62,676 nt of DNA from an uncultured Anaerolineaceae bacterium (GCA_927443345.1 CAKMKJ010000017.1:1-62676); one strand, 5' to 3'; positions 43,102-51,014 are shown, counted from the first letter of the stretch. Notes: generated by a model from the sequence alone, not told the origin. Numbers and translations: made by a program.

Positions 43102-43428
43102 ATGACCAATCTCCCTCCCAAACGCCCGCGTGGTGCACAGCCCGGCAACCTCAACGCCTTCAAACACGGTCGTTACCTCACCTCAGACCACCTGCCTGAG
43201 TTCATGCCGCTTGACCCTGCTCACTTTTCAGATTTGGGTAAATACATCGCCATGATCAAAAAATTCATGCAGTTCACCTACAACGAAGGCATGAACTCCA
43301 CCCACCCCCAGGAGGTCAGGGACACCCTGCATCTGCTCAGCCTGGCGGGCTTGAGCATCTCTCGCCTCGCCAATCTTCAACGCCGCTTGAAGCGCCAATC
43401 CGCGAAGGCATCCTCTAGCCCTGAGTAA
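43102..43428 (+). CDS. Small basic protein with PRGAQPGNLNAFKHGRY motif
   Basis: 108 residues from the ATG at 43102, which follows AAGGAG; the frame is open upstream without a site. The N-terminus RPRGAQPGNLNAFKHGRYL matches a short motif common in phage- and plasmid-type small proteins and Chloroflexota hypotheticals (GNQNALKHG). The rest is a helical Leu-rich domain ending RLANLQRRLKRQSAKASSS. No enzymatic motif is seen. The motif suggests nucleic-acid binding, but the function is unknown. It lies between repeats in an accessory region. Confidence 0.7.
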   Translation: MTNLPPKRPRGAQPGNLNAFKHGRYLTSDHLPEFMPLDPAHFSDLGKYIAMIKKFMQFTYNEGMNSTHPQEVRDTLHLLSLAGLSISRLANLQRRLKRQSAKASSSPE

Positions 43429-43534
43429 TAACAGGTAGTTGTTTCGAATTGTTTTTGATTTTTTTATGTTTTGTATCAAAAACAAATAATATTTCGGTCA
43501 CTCTCTTTTAGAAAGAAGACTTTAGTTTACAAAT

Positions 43535-43571
43535 TCGTGTATTTAGAAATTTTTGTGTGGTTTGTGGTTAA
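43535..43571 (+). repeat. Copy of the TTCGTGGTTAA repeat (variant TTTGTGGTTAA)
   Basis: TTCGTGTATTTAGAAATTTT then TGTGTGGTTTGTGGTTAA. It shares its first 20 bases exactly with the copy at 43811. Confidence 0.6.
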
Positions 43572-43628
43572 AGGGTTTTGCCCTTGAGTTATGACAATTA
43601 ACATGCTGACAATAATACGGAGGGTTTT

Positions 43629-43694
43629 GGGGATTGCCACGCCCCGACACTTCATGTTGCAGTATTGATCTTCTTTTGCGGGGCTCGCAATGAC
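43629..43694. repeat. GCAATGAC-type palindromic interspersed repeat
   Basis: GGATTGCCACGCCCCG (from about 43631) and GCGGGGCTCGCAATGAC (43678-43694) pair imperfectly around about 30 nt. Elements whose ends read GGATTGC...GCAATGAC, giving GTCATTGCGAGC on the other strand, are widespread between genes in many bacteria. Confidence 0.65.
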
Positions 43695-43711
43695 ATATAT
43701 TCTAGCTCGGC

Positions 43712-43773
43712 GCGGTCAACATACCCTTCAATAATCTATAGGGTGATAATGGTGCAAAGGGATGTTGACCCAC
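43712..43773 (-). repeat. GTCAAC-type hairpin repeat, unit A (inverted relative to units B and C)
   Basis: Read on the minus strand it starts GGTGGGTCAACATCCCTTTG, closely matching the left side of unit B (GGTGGGGCAACGTCCCTTG). The arms GCGGTCAACATACCCTT and AAGGGATGTTGACCCAC pair with one bulged base. Confidence 0.7.
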
Positions 43774-43810
43774 CAGTATAAAAGTAAATCATTTTTATTT
43801 AAAAAATTAT

Positions 43811-43847
43811 TCGTGTATTTAGAAATTTTCGCGTTTTTCGTGGTTAA
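43811..43847 (+). repeat. Copy of the TTCGTGGTTAA repeat
   Basis: TTCGTGTATTTAGAAATTTT then CGCGTTTTTCGTGGTTAA, 87 bp upstream of the GxGYxYP gene and in the same orientation. Confidence 0.65.
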
Positions 43848-43899
43848 AGATTTCATTATTTAAGGAGGCAGAGAGATCATTTGTCATCATGCATTTAAG

Positions 43900-43927
43900 T
43901 TGACAATGCAACAATCCTCTCTATAAT
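43900..43927 (+). promoter_or_regulatory. Sigma-70 type promoter giving a leaderless GxGYxYP mRNA
   Basis: TTGACA (43900-43905), 16-bp spacer, TATAAT (43922-43927): both boxes are perfect. Six bases separate TATAAT from the ATG at 43934, so transcription should start at or next to the start codon. Confidence 0.75.
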
Positions 43928-43933
43928 CAAAGC

Positions 43934-45622
43934 ATGTCCCCTGAAAAACGCATTGCATGTCTTGACGTCTCTTTGCTTGCCTACGACGAGCGGGTCTGTG
44001 CCGCGGCGGTGCAGGGGCTGCTCAACCGCAGCGGTGCGCGTGTGTTTCTGGATTACGGCACTTACGATGACCCGATGGCGAGGCGAACCAACGAAGTCTT
44101 CATGGATGACGATTTCTGGTACGGCAAATACCGCGCCATGCTCGGCAACCAGGACCAAAACAACCTAGATTATTACAAGAAAGAGCATGGATTTGCAGTT
44201 GAGCAGCTTAAGTGCCTGAATGATCTGATAATACAAAACCTCACCACCTTTAAAGGCTACGTGGTCTGGGATGACACCCAGCCGGATACGATCAACCTGG
44301 CCGTCATGCTGGCCGGTCTGGACGAATTGCTCGCGGTCAGCCCTGCACAGGAAGAATGGGTCAAACAATTCAGTCTGCCCAAAACCCACGACCTGCGCGG
44401 TAAATGGCAGAACCGGGTTGACATTTACACCTGGGCATTTGAGAACCTGTTTACGCGCTGCAAGAATGGCATGCTGGCCTGCCTGGAACCGGCCTGGGAA
44501 CGCCCCGAATTCCTTGATTATGCGGTGCAGAACAGCATTTTCATCTACAGCCTTTCCAGCACCTTCAAGGGCTTTGGCAGCACCGCCTTGCTGCTGCTGG
44601 CTTTCGGTCCGCCCTGGCTGCGCGAGCTGCTCTTCGCCCTGCGTCTGGATGGCCTCTTGAAACGCCTGGCGCTCACATGGATGGGACATCAATCCGCTGA
44701 AGTGAAACTCTCCAACCGCATTCAGTCCGCGGTGGAGTCTCTGCCCTACCCGACCATTTTCGGTTGGCACACCAAACGCGATGACGAACTGACCTTCATG
44801 CTGCAGTTGTCATCCAACGGCATGCGCCTGGTGCCTTCGCATCTGGCGGGCAATTTCTCATTTCACAGCCAGGTGAAGCCGCTGGGAGAGTTCAAAGCCG
44901 ACCCCATCCCGGAGGTCCAGCTTGATCCACAGGGTGTCTATGTGACCTTCACCCTCTCAGACGGCGACCAGTTAATGATGATGAACACTGCCCAGTTGGG
45001 CAATTGGAACAGCCCCGCGAGAGGAAGCATCCCCTTTAATTGGGAGACGCAACCCCTCCTGGCTGACCTGGCCCCCGCCTTGCTGGAGCGTTTCTCGCGC
45101 ACCAAAAGCGCCAATGACTGCCTGGTGGCCGGTCCGTCTGGTGCTGGCTATGTTGTGCCGCCGCTGGCCGCCCACTTCAGCGATTACATGCGGGCTACCG
45201 CTATAACCTGCCAAAGGGCTGGCATCAATGTGGTTACCACCTATGTCGCCGATCCGCCCCGACGGGTACTCAATCAACTTGTCAAATACAAAGGGCATCT
45301 GCTCGGCTTTCTCAGCGGATATGCCATTGTGACCCGCGCCCCGCAGGAATTAGTTCAGGGTACGCCTGTTTTCGCCAACGAAATCCCCCAGGTGGCTCAC
45401 ATTTGGGATACCGCCAACCAACTCTTATCGCAGCTTGAAGGATTATTGCTTAAAGTCAACGACAAACCACGTTTTATCGGCGTGCATCTGTTTGCCTACC
45501 GCACCAGCATTGATGACGTGGCAGCTTTCATAAAGAAACACAACACCGGGCACCTCCATTTTGTGCGTGCAGACGAGTTCTTGCTTTTGGCACAAAAGCA
45601 TCTGAATAATTCATCGAAGTAG
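43934..45622 (+). CDS. GxGYxYP-family putative glycoside hydrolase
   Basis: 562 residues without a signal peptide. The family motif appears as GPSGAGYVVPP near 400. The N-terminal part (CLDVSLLAYDERVCAAAVQGLLNRSGARVFLDYG) matches the GxGYxYP N-terminal domain, and the central and C-terminal parts match the rest. The family was proposed as glycoside hydrolases from genome context; no reaction is proven. The last motif residue is P rather than YP, a departure. A GPH-type sugar symporter gene starts 10 bp downstream, so the pair probably imports and processes an oligosaccharide or glycoside in the cytosol. Confidence 0.8.
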   Translation: MSPEKRIACLDVSLLAYDERVCAAAVQGLLNRSGARVFLDYGTYDDPMARRTNEVFMDDDFWYGKYRAMLGNQDQNNLDYYKKEHGFAVEQLKCLNDLIIQNLTTFKGYVVWDDTQPDTINLAVMLAGLDELLAVSPAQEEWVKQFSLPKTHDLRGKWQNRVDIYTWAFENLFTRCKNGMLACLEPAWERPEFLDYAVQNSIFIYSLSSTFKGFGSTALLLLAFGPPWLRELLFALRLDGLLKRLALTWMGHQSAEVKLSNRIQSAVESLPYPTIFGWHTKRDDELTFMLQLSSNGMRLVPSHLAGNFSFHSQVKPLGEFKADPIPEVQLDPQGVYVTFTLSDGDQLMMMNTAQLGNWNSPARGSIPFNWETQPLLADLAPALLERFSRTKSANDCLVAGPSGAGYVVPPLAAHFSDYMRATAITCQRAGINVVTTYVADPPRRVLNQLVKYKGHLLGFLSGYAIVTRAPQELVQGTPVFANEIPQVAHIWDTANQLLSQLEGLLLKVNDKPRFIGVHLFAYRTSIDDVAAFIKKHNTGHLHFVRADEFLLLAQKHLNNSSK

Positions 45623-45632
45623 AGGAGCATTT

Positions 45633-46976
45633 ATGTTAGCCAAACTACCCCTGAAGACCAAAGTTGCCTATGGTGTTGCAGACTTGGGTATCTCACTGCT
45701 CACCGCGTCCATCCAGTTCTTTCTGCTGTTTTACTACACCGATATTTTGGGCATTGATCCTGCGCTGGCAGGTACGGCACTGCTGGTAGGCAAGCTCACC
45801 TGGGATGCGATTAACGATCCCCTGTTTGGGTTTATCACCGACCGCACCAAGAGCCGCTGGGGCCGTCGCAAGCCCTACATGCTGTTTGGCGCCATCCCCT
45901 TTGGCTTGACCATTTGGCTGCTCTTCTCTCTGCCACCCGGCATGACTGGCGCAACCGCATTCCTGGCCATTTTAGGCTCCTTCCTGCTGGTGGATACCAC
46001 CCAAACTTTGGTCAGTGTGCCCTACTATGCACTTTCAGCAGAATTGACCCGCGATTATGATGAACGCACCTCGCTGATCTCGATCCGTATGATTTTCACC
46101 GTGGTCGGCTACATCATGGGCGCTGCACTGACCACCTTGATTGCGGGCATCTTTATGAATATGGGCTGGTCGAAAACGGAGGCTTACAGTGGCATGGGCG
46201 CCATCTTTGGCATCGTGGCGATTGTCACCGCCTTGATCACCACCTTTGGAGTCAAAGAAACGACTAATCCTGATCTTGAGCCGTCGAAAATGCCTGCGCT
46301 TTCACAGTTTAAACACGTCTTCAAAAACCGGCCGTTTGTGCAGTACATGATCATGAGCACCATCATCAGCATCAGTTTCACCCTGCTGACGGCTTTGCTG
46401 CCATATTTTTTGACCTATCAACTGCAAATGACGGATCAAATTCCGCTGGTGATGATGGTCATGCTGGTCACCATCGCCATCTTCCTGGTGCCGTGGCGCT
46501 TTGCTTCTATAAAGCTTAATAAGGGCCCGGCCTACGCGCTGGGTCTTGGCGTTGCCAGTGTCGCCATCCTTGGCGCGTTCTTCCTGCCCCAGGGACCCAC
46601 CCCCTTGATCTATGTGGTGGCATTCGTGGCTGGCATGGGCTTCTCGGCACAATACGTCTTCCCGTGGAGCATGATCCCGGATGTGATCGAAGTGGATCAG
46701 GCGCAAACCGGCGAACGGCACGAGGGAGTCTATTTTGGGGTCAACAACTTTTTGGGCAAGCTGACCGGTGCCATCGGCATAGCTGCCAGCGGCTGGGCAC
46801 TCTCGCTCTACGGTTACGTTCCGAATGTGGCTCAAACCGAGCACGCGCTGTTTGGCATCCGCTTCTTCTTTGCCATCGTGCCGGTGATCGCTTTCATGGT
46901 GGCGCTGCCGCTCTTGATCTGGTATCCGATTACGCGGCAGAATCACGACCAAATGACCGGCAAAGAGGAAAAATAG
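45633..46976 (+). CDS. GPH-family glycoside/oligosaccharide:cation symporter (MFS, MelB-like)
   Basis: 447 residues, twelve membrane helices. Signature pieces: YGVADLGISLLTASIQFFLL, the cation-site region WDAINDPLFGFITDRTKSRWGRRKPYMLFG with the Asp pair and the RWGRRKP loop, and a matching loop near residue 350 (MIPDVIEVDQAQTGERHEGVYFG cores). Such carriers take up glycosides with Na+ or H+. It follows the GxGYxYP gene by 10 bp, forming a two-gene uptake-and-use unit. A terminator hairpin follows. Confidence 0.93.
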   Translation: MLAKLPLKTKVAYGVADLGISLLTASIQFFLLFYYTDILGIDPALAGTALLVGKLTWDAINDPLFGFITDRTKSRWGRRKPYMLFGAIPFGLTIWLLFSLPPGMTGATAFLAILGSFLLVDTTQTLVSVPYYALSAELTRDYDERTSLISIRMIFTVVGYIMGAALTTLIAGIFMNMGWSKTEAYSGMGAIFGIVAIVTALITTFGVKETTNPDLEPSKMPALSQFKHVFKNRPFVQYMIMSTIISISFTLLTALLPYFLTYQLQMTDQIPLVMMVMLVTIAIFLVPWRFASIKLNKGPAYALGLGVASVAILGAFFLPQGPTPLIYVVAFVAGMGFSAQYVFPWSMIPDVIEVDQAQTGERHEGVYFGVNNFLGKLTGAIGIAASGWALSLYGYVPNVAQTEHALFGIRFFFAIVPVIAFMVALPLLIWYPITRQNHDQMTGKEEK

Positions 46977-46983
46977 TTTATTT

Positions 46984-47011
46984 ATCCCCCTGGCGTTAGT
47001 TCCGGGGGGAT
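46984..47011 (+). terminator. Terminator of the GxGYxYP-symporter operon
   Basis: ATCCCCC and GGGGGAT pair over a 13-16 nt loop, with TTTCATTT following. It starts 8 bp after the symporter stop. Confidence 0.7.
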
Positions 47012-47051
47012 TTCATTTCAAGCGGGTTAGAAAATGAAATAGTTAATTAAA

Positions 47052-47071
47052 TGTATCTTTTGGGATACAAT
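47052..47071 (+). promoter_or_regulatory. Promoter/operator of the toxin-antitoxin operon
   Basis: The inverted repeat TGTATC (47052-47057) / GATACA (47064-47069) overlaps a -10 box TACAAT (47066-47071), only four bases before the toxin ATG. The position suits autorepression by the antitoxin complex and a leaderless transcript. The -35 match (TTAATT) is weak. Confidence 0.55.
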
Positions 47072-47075
47072 AGTT

Positions 47076-47387
47076 ATGGTTGAGATTCGAGAAACGGAAG
47101 TTTACAAAAAGTGGTTCGGTTCGATTAAGGATCGGAAAACAAGATCAATTATCGATATCCGCATCAGAAGAATCTCACTCGGGCACTTTGGCGATGTTGC
47201 GCCGGTAGGAAAGGGAATTTCTGAACTCAGAATTGATTATGGCCCGGGTTTCAGAGTCTATTTTCTCAAACGGAGAAATGTATTAGTAATTCTTTTGTGC
47301 GGCGGAGATAAATCCACACAAGAGAAAGATATTCAAAAGGCGATTGAACTCGCCCGATGGGTGATGGAGCAAGATAATGAGAAATAG
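47076..47387 (+). CDS. RelE/HigB-superfamily toxin (addiction module killer, Gp49-like)
   Basis: 103 residues. Family pattern: YKKWFGSIKDRKTRSIIDIR, VGKGISELRIDYGPGFRVYF and VILLCGGDKSTQEKDIQKA. These proteins are ribosome-dependent mRNA endonucleases; the RIDYGPGFRVYF strand and the GGDKSTQ turn carry the active basic residues. The toxin gene precedes the antitoxin gene, the HigBA order, and they overlap by 11 bp. Loss of the antitoxin would free the toxin. Confidence 0.92.
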   Translation: MVEIRETEVYKKWFGSIKDRKTRSIIDIRIRRISLGHFGDVAPVGKGISELRIDYGPGFRVYFLKRRNVLVILLCGGDKSTQEKDIQKAIELARWVMEQDNEK

Positions 47388-47670
47388 TAAAACGACACTA
47401 TGGGATGCAGCAGAACATCTTGAAACCACAGAGGATATGGTTGCCTATCTTGAAACGGCTCTGGAAGATGGTGATCCTGCTCTGATATCAGCAGTCCTTG
47501 GTGACCTGGCACGCGCGAAGGGCATGACCGAAATCGCCGAAAAAACAGGTCTGGGGCGCACCAGCCTTTATAAGGCCTTATCCCCTGAAGGACACCCTGA
47601 ATTTGAGACAGTCTTGAAAGTGATCAACGCACTGGGCTTGAAGTTGAAAGCAGTTGAACTAAAATCGTAA
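47377..47670 (+). CDS. HigA-like antitoxin (addiction module antidote protein)
   Basis: 97 residues. The helix-turn-helix region reads MTEIAEKTGLGRTSLYKALS, preceded by the typical DMVAYLETALEDGDPALISA segment that binds the toxin. It is the standard partner of the upstream killer protein: overlapping genes, antitoxin second. It should bind the inverted repeat at 47052-47069 and repress the operon. Confidence 0.92.
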   Translation: MRNSKTTLWDAAEHLETTEDMVAYLETALEDGDPALISAVLGDLARAKGMTEIAEKTGLGRTSLYKALSPEGHPEFETVLKVINALGLKLKAVELKS

Positions 47671-47759
47671 AAAGAATGTAATACCCACGATTTAGGCAGA
47701 TCATACTATTTAAATTGACCCTCTTAATTATGAGTGAAGTAACATAAAAGATTAAGGCT

Positions 47760-47790
47760 AACCCCCGCAGGCTTCAAGTCCGCGGGGGTT
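47760..47790 (+). terminator. Terminator hairpin between the antitoxin and chagasin-like genes
   Basis: AACCCCCGC pairs with GCGGGGGTT over a 13-nt loop, with TTTT on the plus strand after it. It lies between convergent genes, 90 bp after the antitoxin stop and 8 bp from the other. Confidence 0.8.
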
Positions 47791-47797
47791 TTCGCTC

Positions 47798-48199
47798 TTA
47801 GTTTACGGCTACCTCGACTGTAAAGGTCTCTATCGGGGGATTTTCCGGTTCAAATGTGCGCCAGTATTTCAGCTTCAGTGTGGTGGTGCCTGCGCTCACG
47901 GCGGTGAACTTAAACTTGTAAGTGCCGCCAACGCCAGTCTTTTTGGGGTTGAGGTTGGAATCTGAAACGTATTCCGCTTCACCTACAAGTTGCAGAATGT
48001 TCTGGTCAACAGAATCCACTTCCCAGATGTAGCCGGTGGTGGGGTTGCCGTCGATGCTAACATACAGGGTTTCGCCTGACTTCATCGAAATCGTGCTGTT
48101 ATTATCATCCGCGCTTAATTTGATGGTTTTGCCATTACAGGCTGAGAGCATAAGCGCCGCCATTAACAAAGCAAAAAGGGATAAAAAATTGGGTTTCAT
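47798..48199 (-). CDS. Chagasin-type (I42) protease-inhibitor lipoprotein
   Basis: 133 residues from the ATG at 48199, which has GGAGG just upstream; an earlier in-frame start lacks one. The signal peptide ends in lipobox LSAC. The inhibitor loops of the chagasin family are present: GNPTTGYIW (loop L4), GVGGTYKFKF (L2-type Gly pair), and LKYWRTFEP (L6-like R/P). It blocks papain-like cysteine proteases at the outer membrane-facing surface. The outside-facing anchor suggests protection against foreign or own secreted proteases. Confidence 0.92.
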   Translation of the reverse strand: MKPNFLSLFALLMAALMLSACNGKTIKLSADDNNSTISMKSGETLYVSIDGNPTTGYIWEVDSVDQNILQLVGEAEYVSDSNLNPKKTGVGGTYKFKFTAVSAGTTTLKLKYWRTFEPENPPIETFTVEVAVN

Positions 48200-48265
48200 G
48201 TATCCTCCAGAAGTGAACTGATCAATCAATAGACGGCTTTAAGTGAATTATGGTTCCCAAGACCA

Positions 48266-48949
48266 TTAATAGATCAGAATGATTGAGACGCACAGAAACC
48301 AGGCGATGGTGGCAAAGAACAACATCCACTCCAGGAAAGGGGTGCGCCAAAAACGCGGACGGGTTTTCTTCTCGGTAGGGTCAAGCAAGTAATTTTCCTG
48401 ACCTTTTTTGTTGGTCTTTTTGCTGACGATCACTAAAAAAGCCGAATAGGAGGCAATAGCCAGGATGCCAAAAAAATTGACCGCCATGGGGATGACCCGT
48501 TGCTCTGCAGGCTGCACGAAAACGGCAATGGTGAAAAAGAGCACCGTCACCAACCCTGAGCGAAAGAAGGTCATGGCGGCTTTGCGGTGCGGCTCAAGAC
48601 GATCCATCGAGAAGACGCCCACCAATATACTCGAAACTGCTGCCAAAAGCCCGGCAGACATACCAATGTAAGCCCACACCGTTCCGAGCACAAGGCCAAG
48701 CCCGGCGATGAAGGGCAAAAAGAGGGTGCCGCCAATGATCATGCCGATATTGAAGACCGCGGCCAGTTTTGAGACCCCGATTTCGCCCAGCTCGGAGATG
48801 AAGTGATTCAAGAACGAATACTTCTCGGCGGAGCGTCCGCGGTAGGGTAGGGCCGTGATCAGGCAGCCCAGCAGGATGATCAGACTGCCAACCCAGCCAA
48901 AGTGGGCGTAAATCTGAAAGAGTAACGGGATGATGGAATTCTCTTGCAT
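48266..48949 (-). CDS. DUF998-family membrane protein
   Basis: 227 residues, seven hydrophobic helices. The stretch FLNHFISELGEIGVSKLAAV fits the DUF998 pattern (NHFISELG). The loop after helix 6 is long and basic (SKKTNKKGQENYLLDPTEKKTRPRFW). AGGTG precedes the ATG. Function unknown; the family is all-membrane and lacks known active residues. It is next to the chagasin-like lipoprotein but separated by 66 bp and not obviously linked. Confidence 0.8.
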   Translation of the reverse strand: MQENSIIPLLFQIYAHFGWVGSLIILLGCLITALPYRGRSAEKYSFLNHFISELGEIGVSKLAAVFNIGMIIGGTLFLPFIAGLGLVLGTVWAYIGMSAGLLAAVSSILVGVFSMDRLEPHRKAAMTFFRSGLVTVLFFTIAVFVQPAEQRVIPMAVNFFGILAIASYSAFLVIVSKKTNKKGQENYLLDPTEKKTRPRFWRTPFLEWMLFFATIAWFLCVSIILIY

Positions 48950-49030
48950 GCTTCACCTGAAAGGCGCATTTTAATGTATTATCAAGCCAATACTGTTGAT
49001 TTTACACCTGGTTGAGTAAAGGATGTCATC

Positions 49031-49801
49031 ATGTATGACCAGTTTGCTTCAGATTATGACCGTTTCGTCAATTGGGAAAACCGTCTGGCATTTGAAATTC
49101 CATTATTAGAAAAAATCCTTGCCGAGGTGAAGAGCCCTGGGGGTGAACCTCTCAAGATTCTTGACGCGGCTTGCGGCACGGGGATGCATGCGCTGGCATT
49201 GGCTAAAGCCGGCTACCAGATCTCGGGGGCTGATTTCAGCCGTGAAATGATCAACAAGGCAAAGCTGAATGCGAAATCGGCACAGTTGGAGCTGCCTTTT
49301 GAAACCGCCGGGTTTGGGGCGCTGGCATCTGTGTTTGGTGAATCGCGTTTTAATGCGCTGCTGTGCCTTGGGAACTCTCTGCCGCATCTGATTGACGATG
49401 CCGAACTTGCGTCCGCGTTGAAAGATTTTTTTGCCTGCCTGAAACCAGGCGGTTTGCTGCTCATCCAGAATCGCAATTTTGATGCGGTGATGACCAAGAA
49501 AGACCGGTGGATGGAAGCGCAGCCTTTTCAAGAGGGTGATGAAGAATGGATCTTTGAACGTTTTTACGACTTCAATTCTGATGGCACAATCGGTTTTAAC
49601 ATCGTCAATCTGCATCGCAAGGGCAATGCTGCATGGACGTCTGAGGTGGTTTCAACCCTGCTCAAGCCGCAATTGAAGGACGTTTTGACATTAAAAGCTA
49701 CAAGGGCCGGGTTTAACAACGTGCGTACTTTTGGAACCTTGGGTGGAGACCCCTTTGATGCGCAGGCAAGCAGCAATTTAATTTTGGTGGCAAGAAAATA
49801 A
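49031..49801 (+). CDS. Class I SAM-dependent methyltransferase
   Basis: 256 residues. N-terminal MYDQFASDYDRFVNWENR lid, motif I ILDAACGTGMHALALAKAGY, acidic residue in ISGADFSREMI, and LCLGNSLPHLIDDAEL as the motif IV region. These match small-molecule methyltransferases (glycine/sarcosine N-methyltransferase-like or ubiquinone-type). The substrate cannot be told. It stands alone with 63 bp to the GNAT-like gene. Confidence 0.9.
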   Translation: MYDQFASDYDRFVNWENRLAFEIPLLEKILAEVKSPGGEPLKILDAACGTGMHALALAKAGYQISGADFSREMINKAKLNAKSAQLELPFETAGFGALASVFGESRFNALLCLGNSLPHLIDDAELASALKDFFACLKPGGLLLIQNRNFDAVMTKKDRWMEAQPFQEGDEEWIFERFYDFNSDGTIGFNIVNLHRKGNAAWTSEVVSTLLKPQLKDVLTLKATRAGFNNVRTFGTLGGDPFDAQASSNLILVARK

Positions 49802-49864
49802 AACTTCCTATATATATTTTCGTAAAAATAGATAGACGATTATCATTTATATAACGGAGCATTC

Positions 49865-50977
49865 ATGGAGATCATTCAAGTCAGCACCCCGCAAGAGCTT
49901 AAAGCATTTATTAATTTTCCTTATGATCATTATCACAACGACCCGGTTTGGGTGGCACCTCTGCGCTCTGAACAGGCCGGCCAATACGTGCCAGAAAAAA
50001 ACCCCATGCTCAAGCACTGCGAGTATGTGCTGTTTTTGGCGAAAAACGCGGGCAAAGTAGTGGGGCGCATTTCTGCCTTTGTAGACCGCCTGGCTGTGGA
50101 GCACTGGAAGCAGCCTGTAGGGCTTTTCGGCTCATTTGAGAGCAGTAATGACCCTGAGGTGGCCGATGCCCTGTTAAGCGCAGCAAGGGCCTGGCTGAAG
50201 CACAAGGGCATGACCAGCATGCGCGGTCCGTGGAGTTTCGCTTCGCAGGAGTGGGGATTGGTGGTCGAGGGTTTCGAGCCTTCTCCGGTGATCATGGCGC
50301 CCTACAATCCGCCCTATTACAATGACCTGCTCACGAATTTTGGCCTGCAAAAAGCGGAAGATTTGATGGTTTATGTGATTGACGCCAAAGATGGCTACAC
50401 CTTCCCTGAACGCTATCTCACGCTGACCGAGATTGTTAAAAAGCGCTACGGGGTGACGGTCAGAGAAATTGACATGCGCAACATCGAACGGGACGTCGTA
50501 ACCATCCTTGAGATGGCAAACGTTTCTATTTGTGATAACTGGGGTTTTTATCCGGTTACTAAAGATGAGGCCAAAGCCATGGCGAGTGACTTGAAACAGA
50601 TCGTCAACCCGAAGGGGGTGTTGATAGCCGAAAACCAGGAAGGCAAGCCCATCGGTTTTGCCATGACCCTGCCAGATGTAAACAAGGTCATCAAGGGCCT
50701 GGATGGCCGTCTGCTGCCTTTTGGCTGGTTGAAGTTGTTGACCGGTCTGCCGAAACTGCATCAGTTCCGCATGTGGGCGTTGGGGGTCATCCCCGAATAC
50801 CAGGGCAAGGCGATTGACACCCTGCTTTACCGCGCCACTTATGACAAATTATTCACATCAGATTTTCGGCTCGAGATCAATTATGTGCTTGAAGACAACG
50901 ACCGCATGAACAATGCATTGTATAAGTTGGGAGTGAAAGACCTGCGGCGGTATAGAGTGTATGAAATGCCCATATAG
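49865..50977 (+). CDS. GNAT-like N-acetyltransferase family protein (two-domain)
   Basis: 370 residues; GGAG precedes the ATG. N-terminal half: FPYDHYHNDPVWVAPLRSEQ, NAGKVVGRISAFVDRL and LKHKGMTSMRGPWSFASQEW. C-terminal half: VLIAENQEGKPIGFAMTLPD (the acyl-CoA-binding beta strand pattern), GVIPEYQGKAIDTLLY and INYVLEDNDRMNNALYKLG, which match GNAT motif A/B. Such double-GNAT proteins are common hypotheticals. The GPWSF motif is conserved, with no known substrate. Confidence 0.82.
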   Translation: MEIIQVSTPQELKAFINFPYDHYHNDPVWVAPLRSEQAGQYVPEKNPMLKHCEYVLFLAKNAGKVVGRISAFVDRLAVEHWKQPVGLFGSFESSNDPEVADALLSAARAWLKHKGMTSMRGPWSFASQEWGLVVEGFEPSPVIMAPYNPPYYNDLLTNFGLQKAEDLMVYVIDAKDGYTFPERYLTLTEIVKKRYGVTVREIDMRNIERDVVTILEMANVSICDNWGFYPVTKDEAKAMASDLKQIVNPKGVLIAENQEGKPIGFAMTLPDVNKVIKGLDGRLLPFGWLKLLTGLPKLHQFRMWALGVIPEYQGKAIDTLLYRATYDKLFTSDFRLEINYVLEDNDRMNNALYKLGVKDLRRYRVYEMPI

Positions 50978-50978
50978 C

Positions 50979-51014
50979 GGGCACGGTGTGCCGGTAGTGC
51001 TGGCACGGTGTGCT
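50979..51014 (+). repeat. Direct repeat GGCACGGTGTGC
   Basis: GGCACGGTGTGC occurs twice 12 bp apart just after the GNAT-like stop codon. Each copy is nearly self-complementary (GGCAC...GTGCC). Confidence 0.5.
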
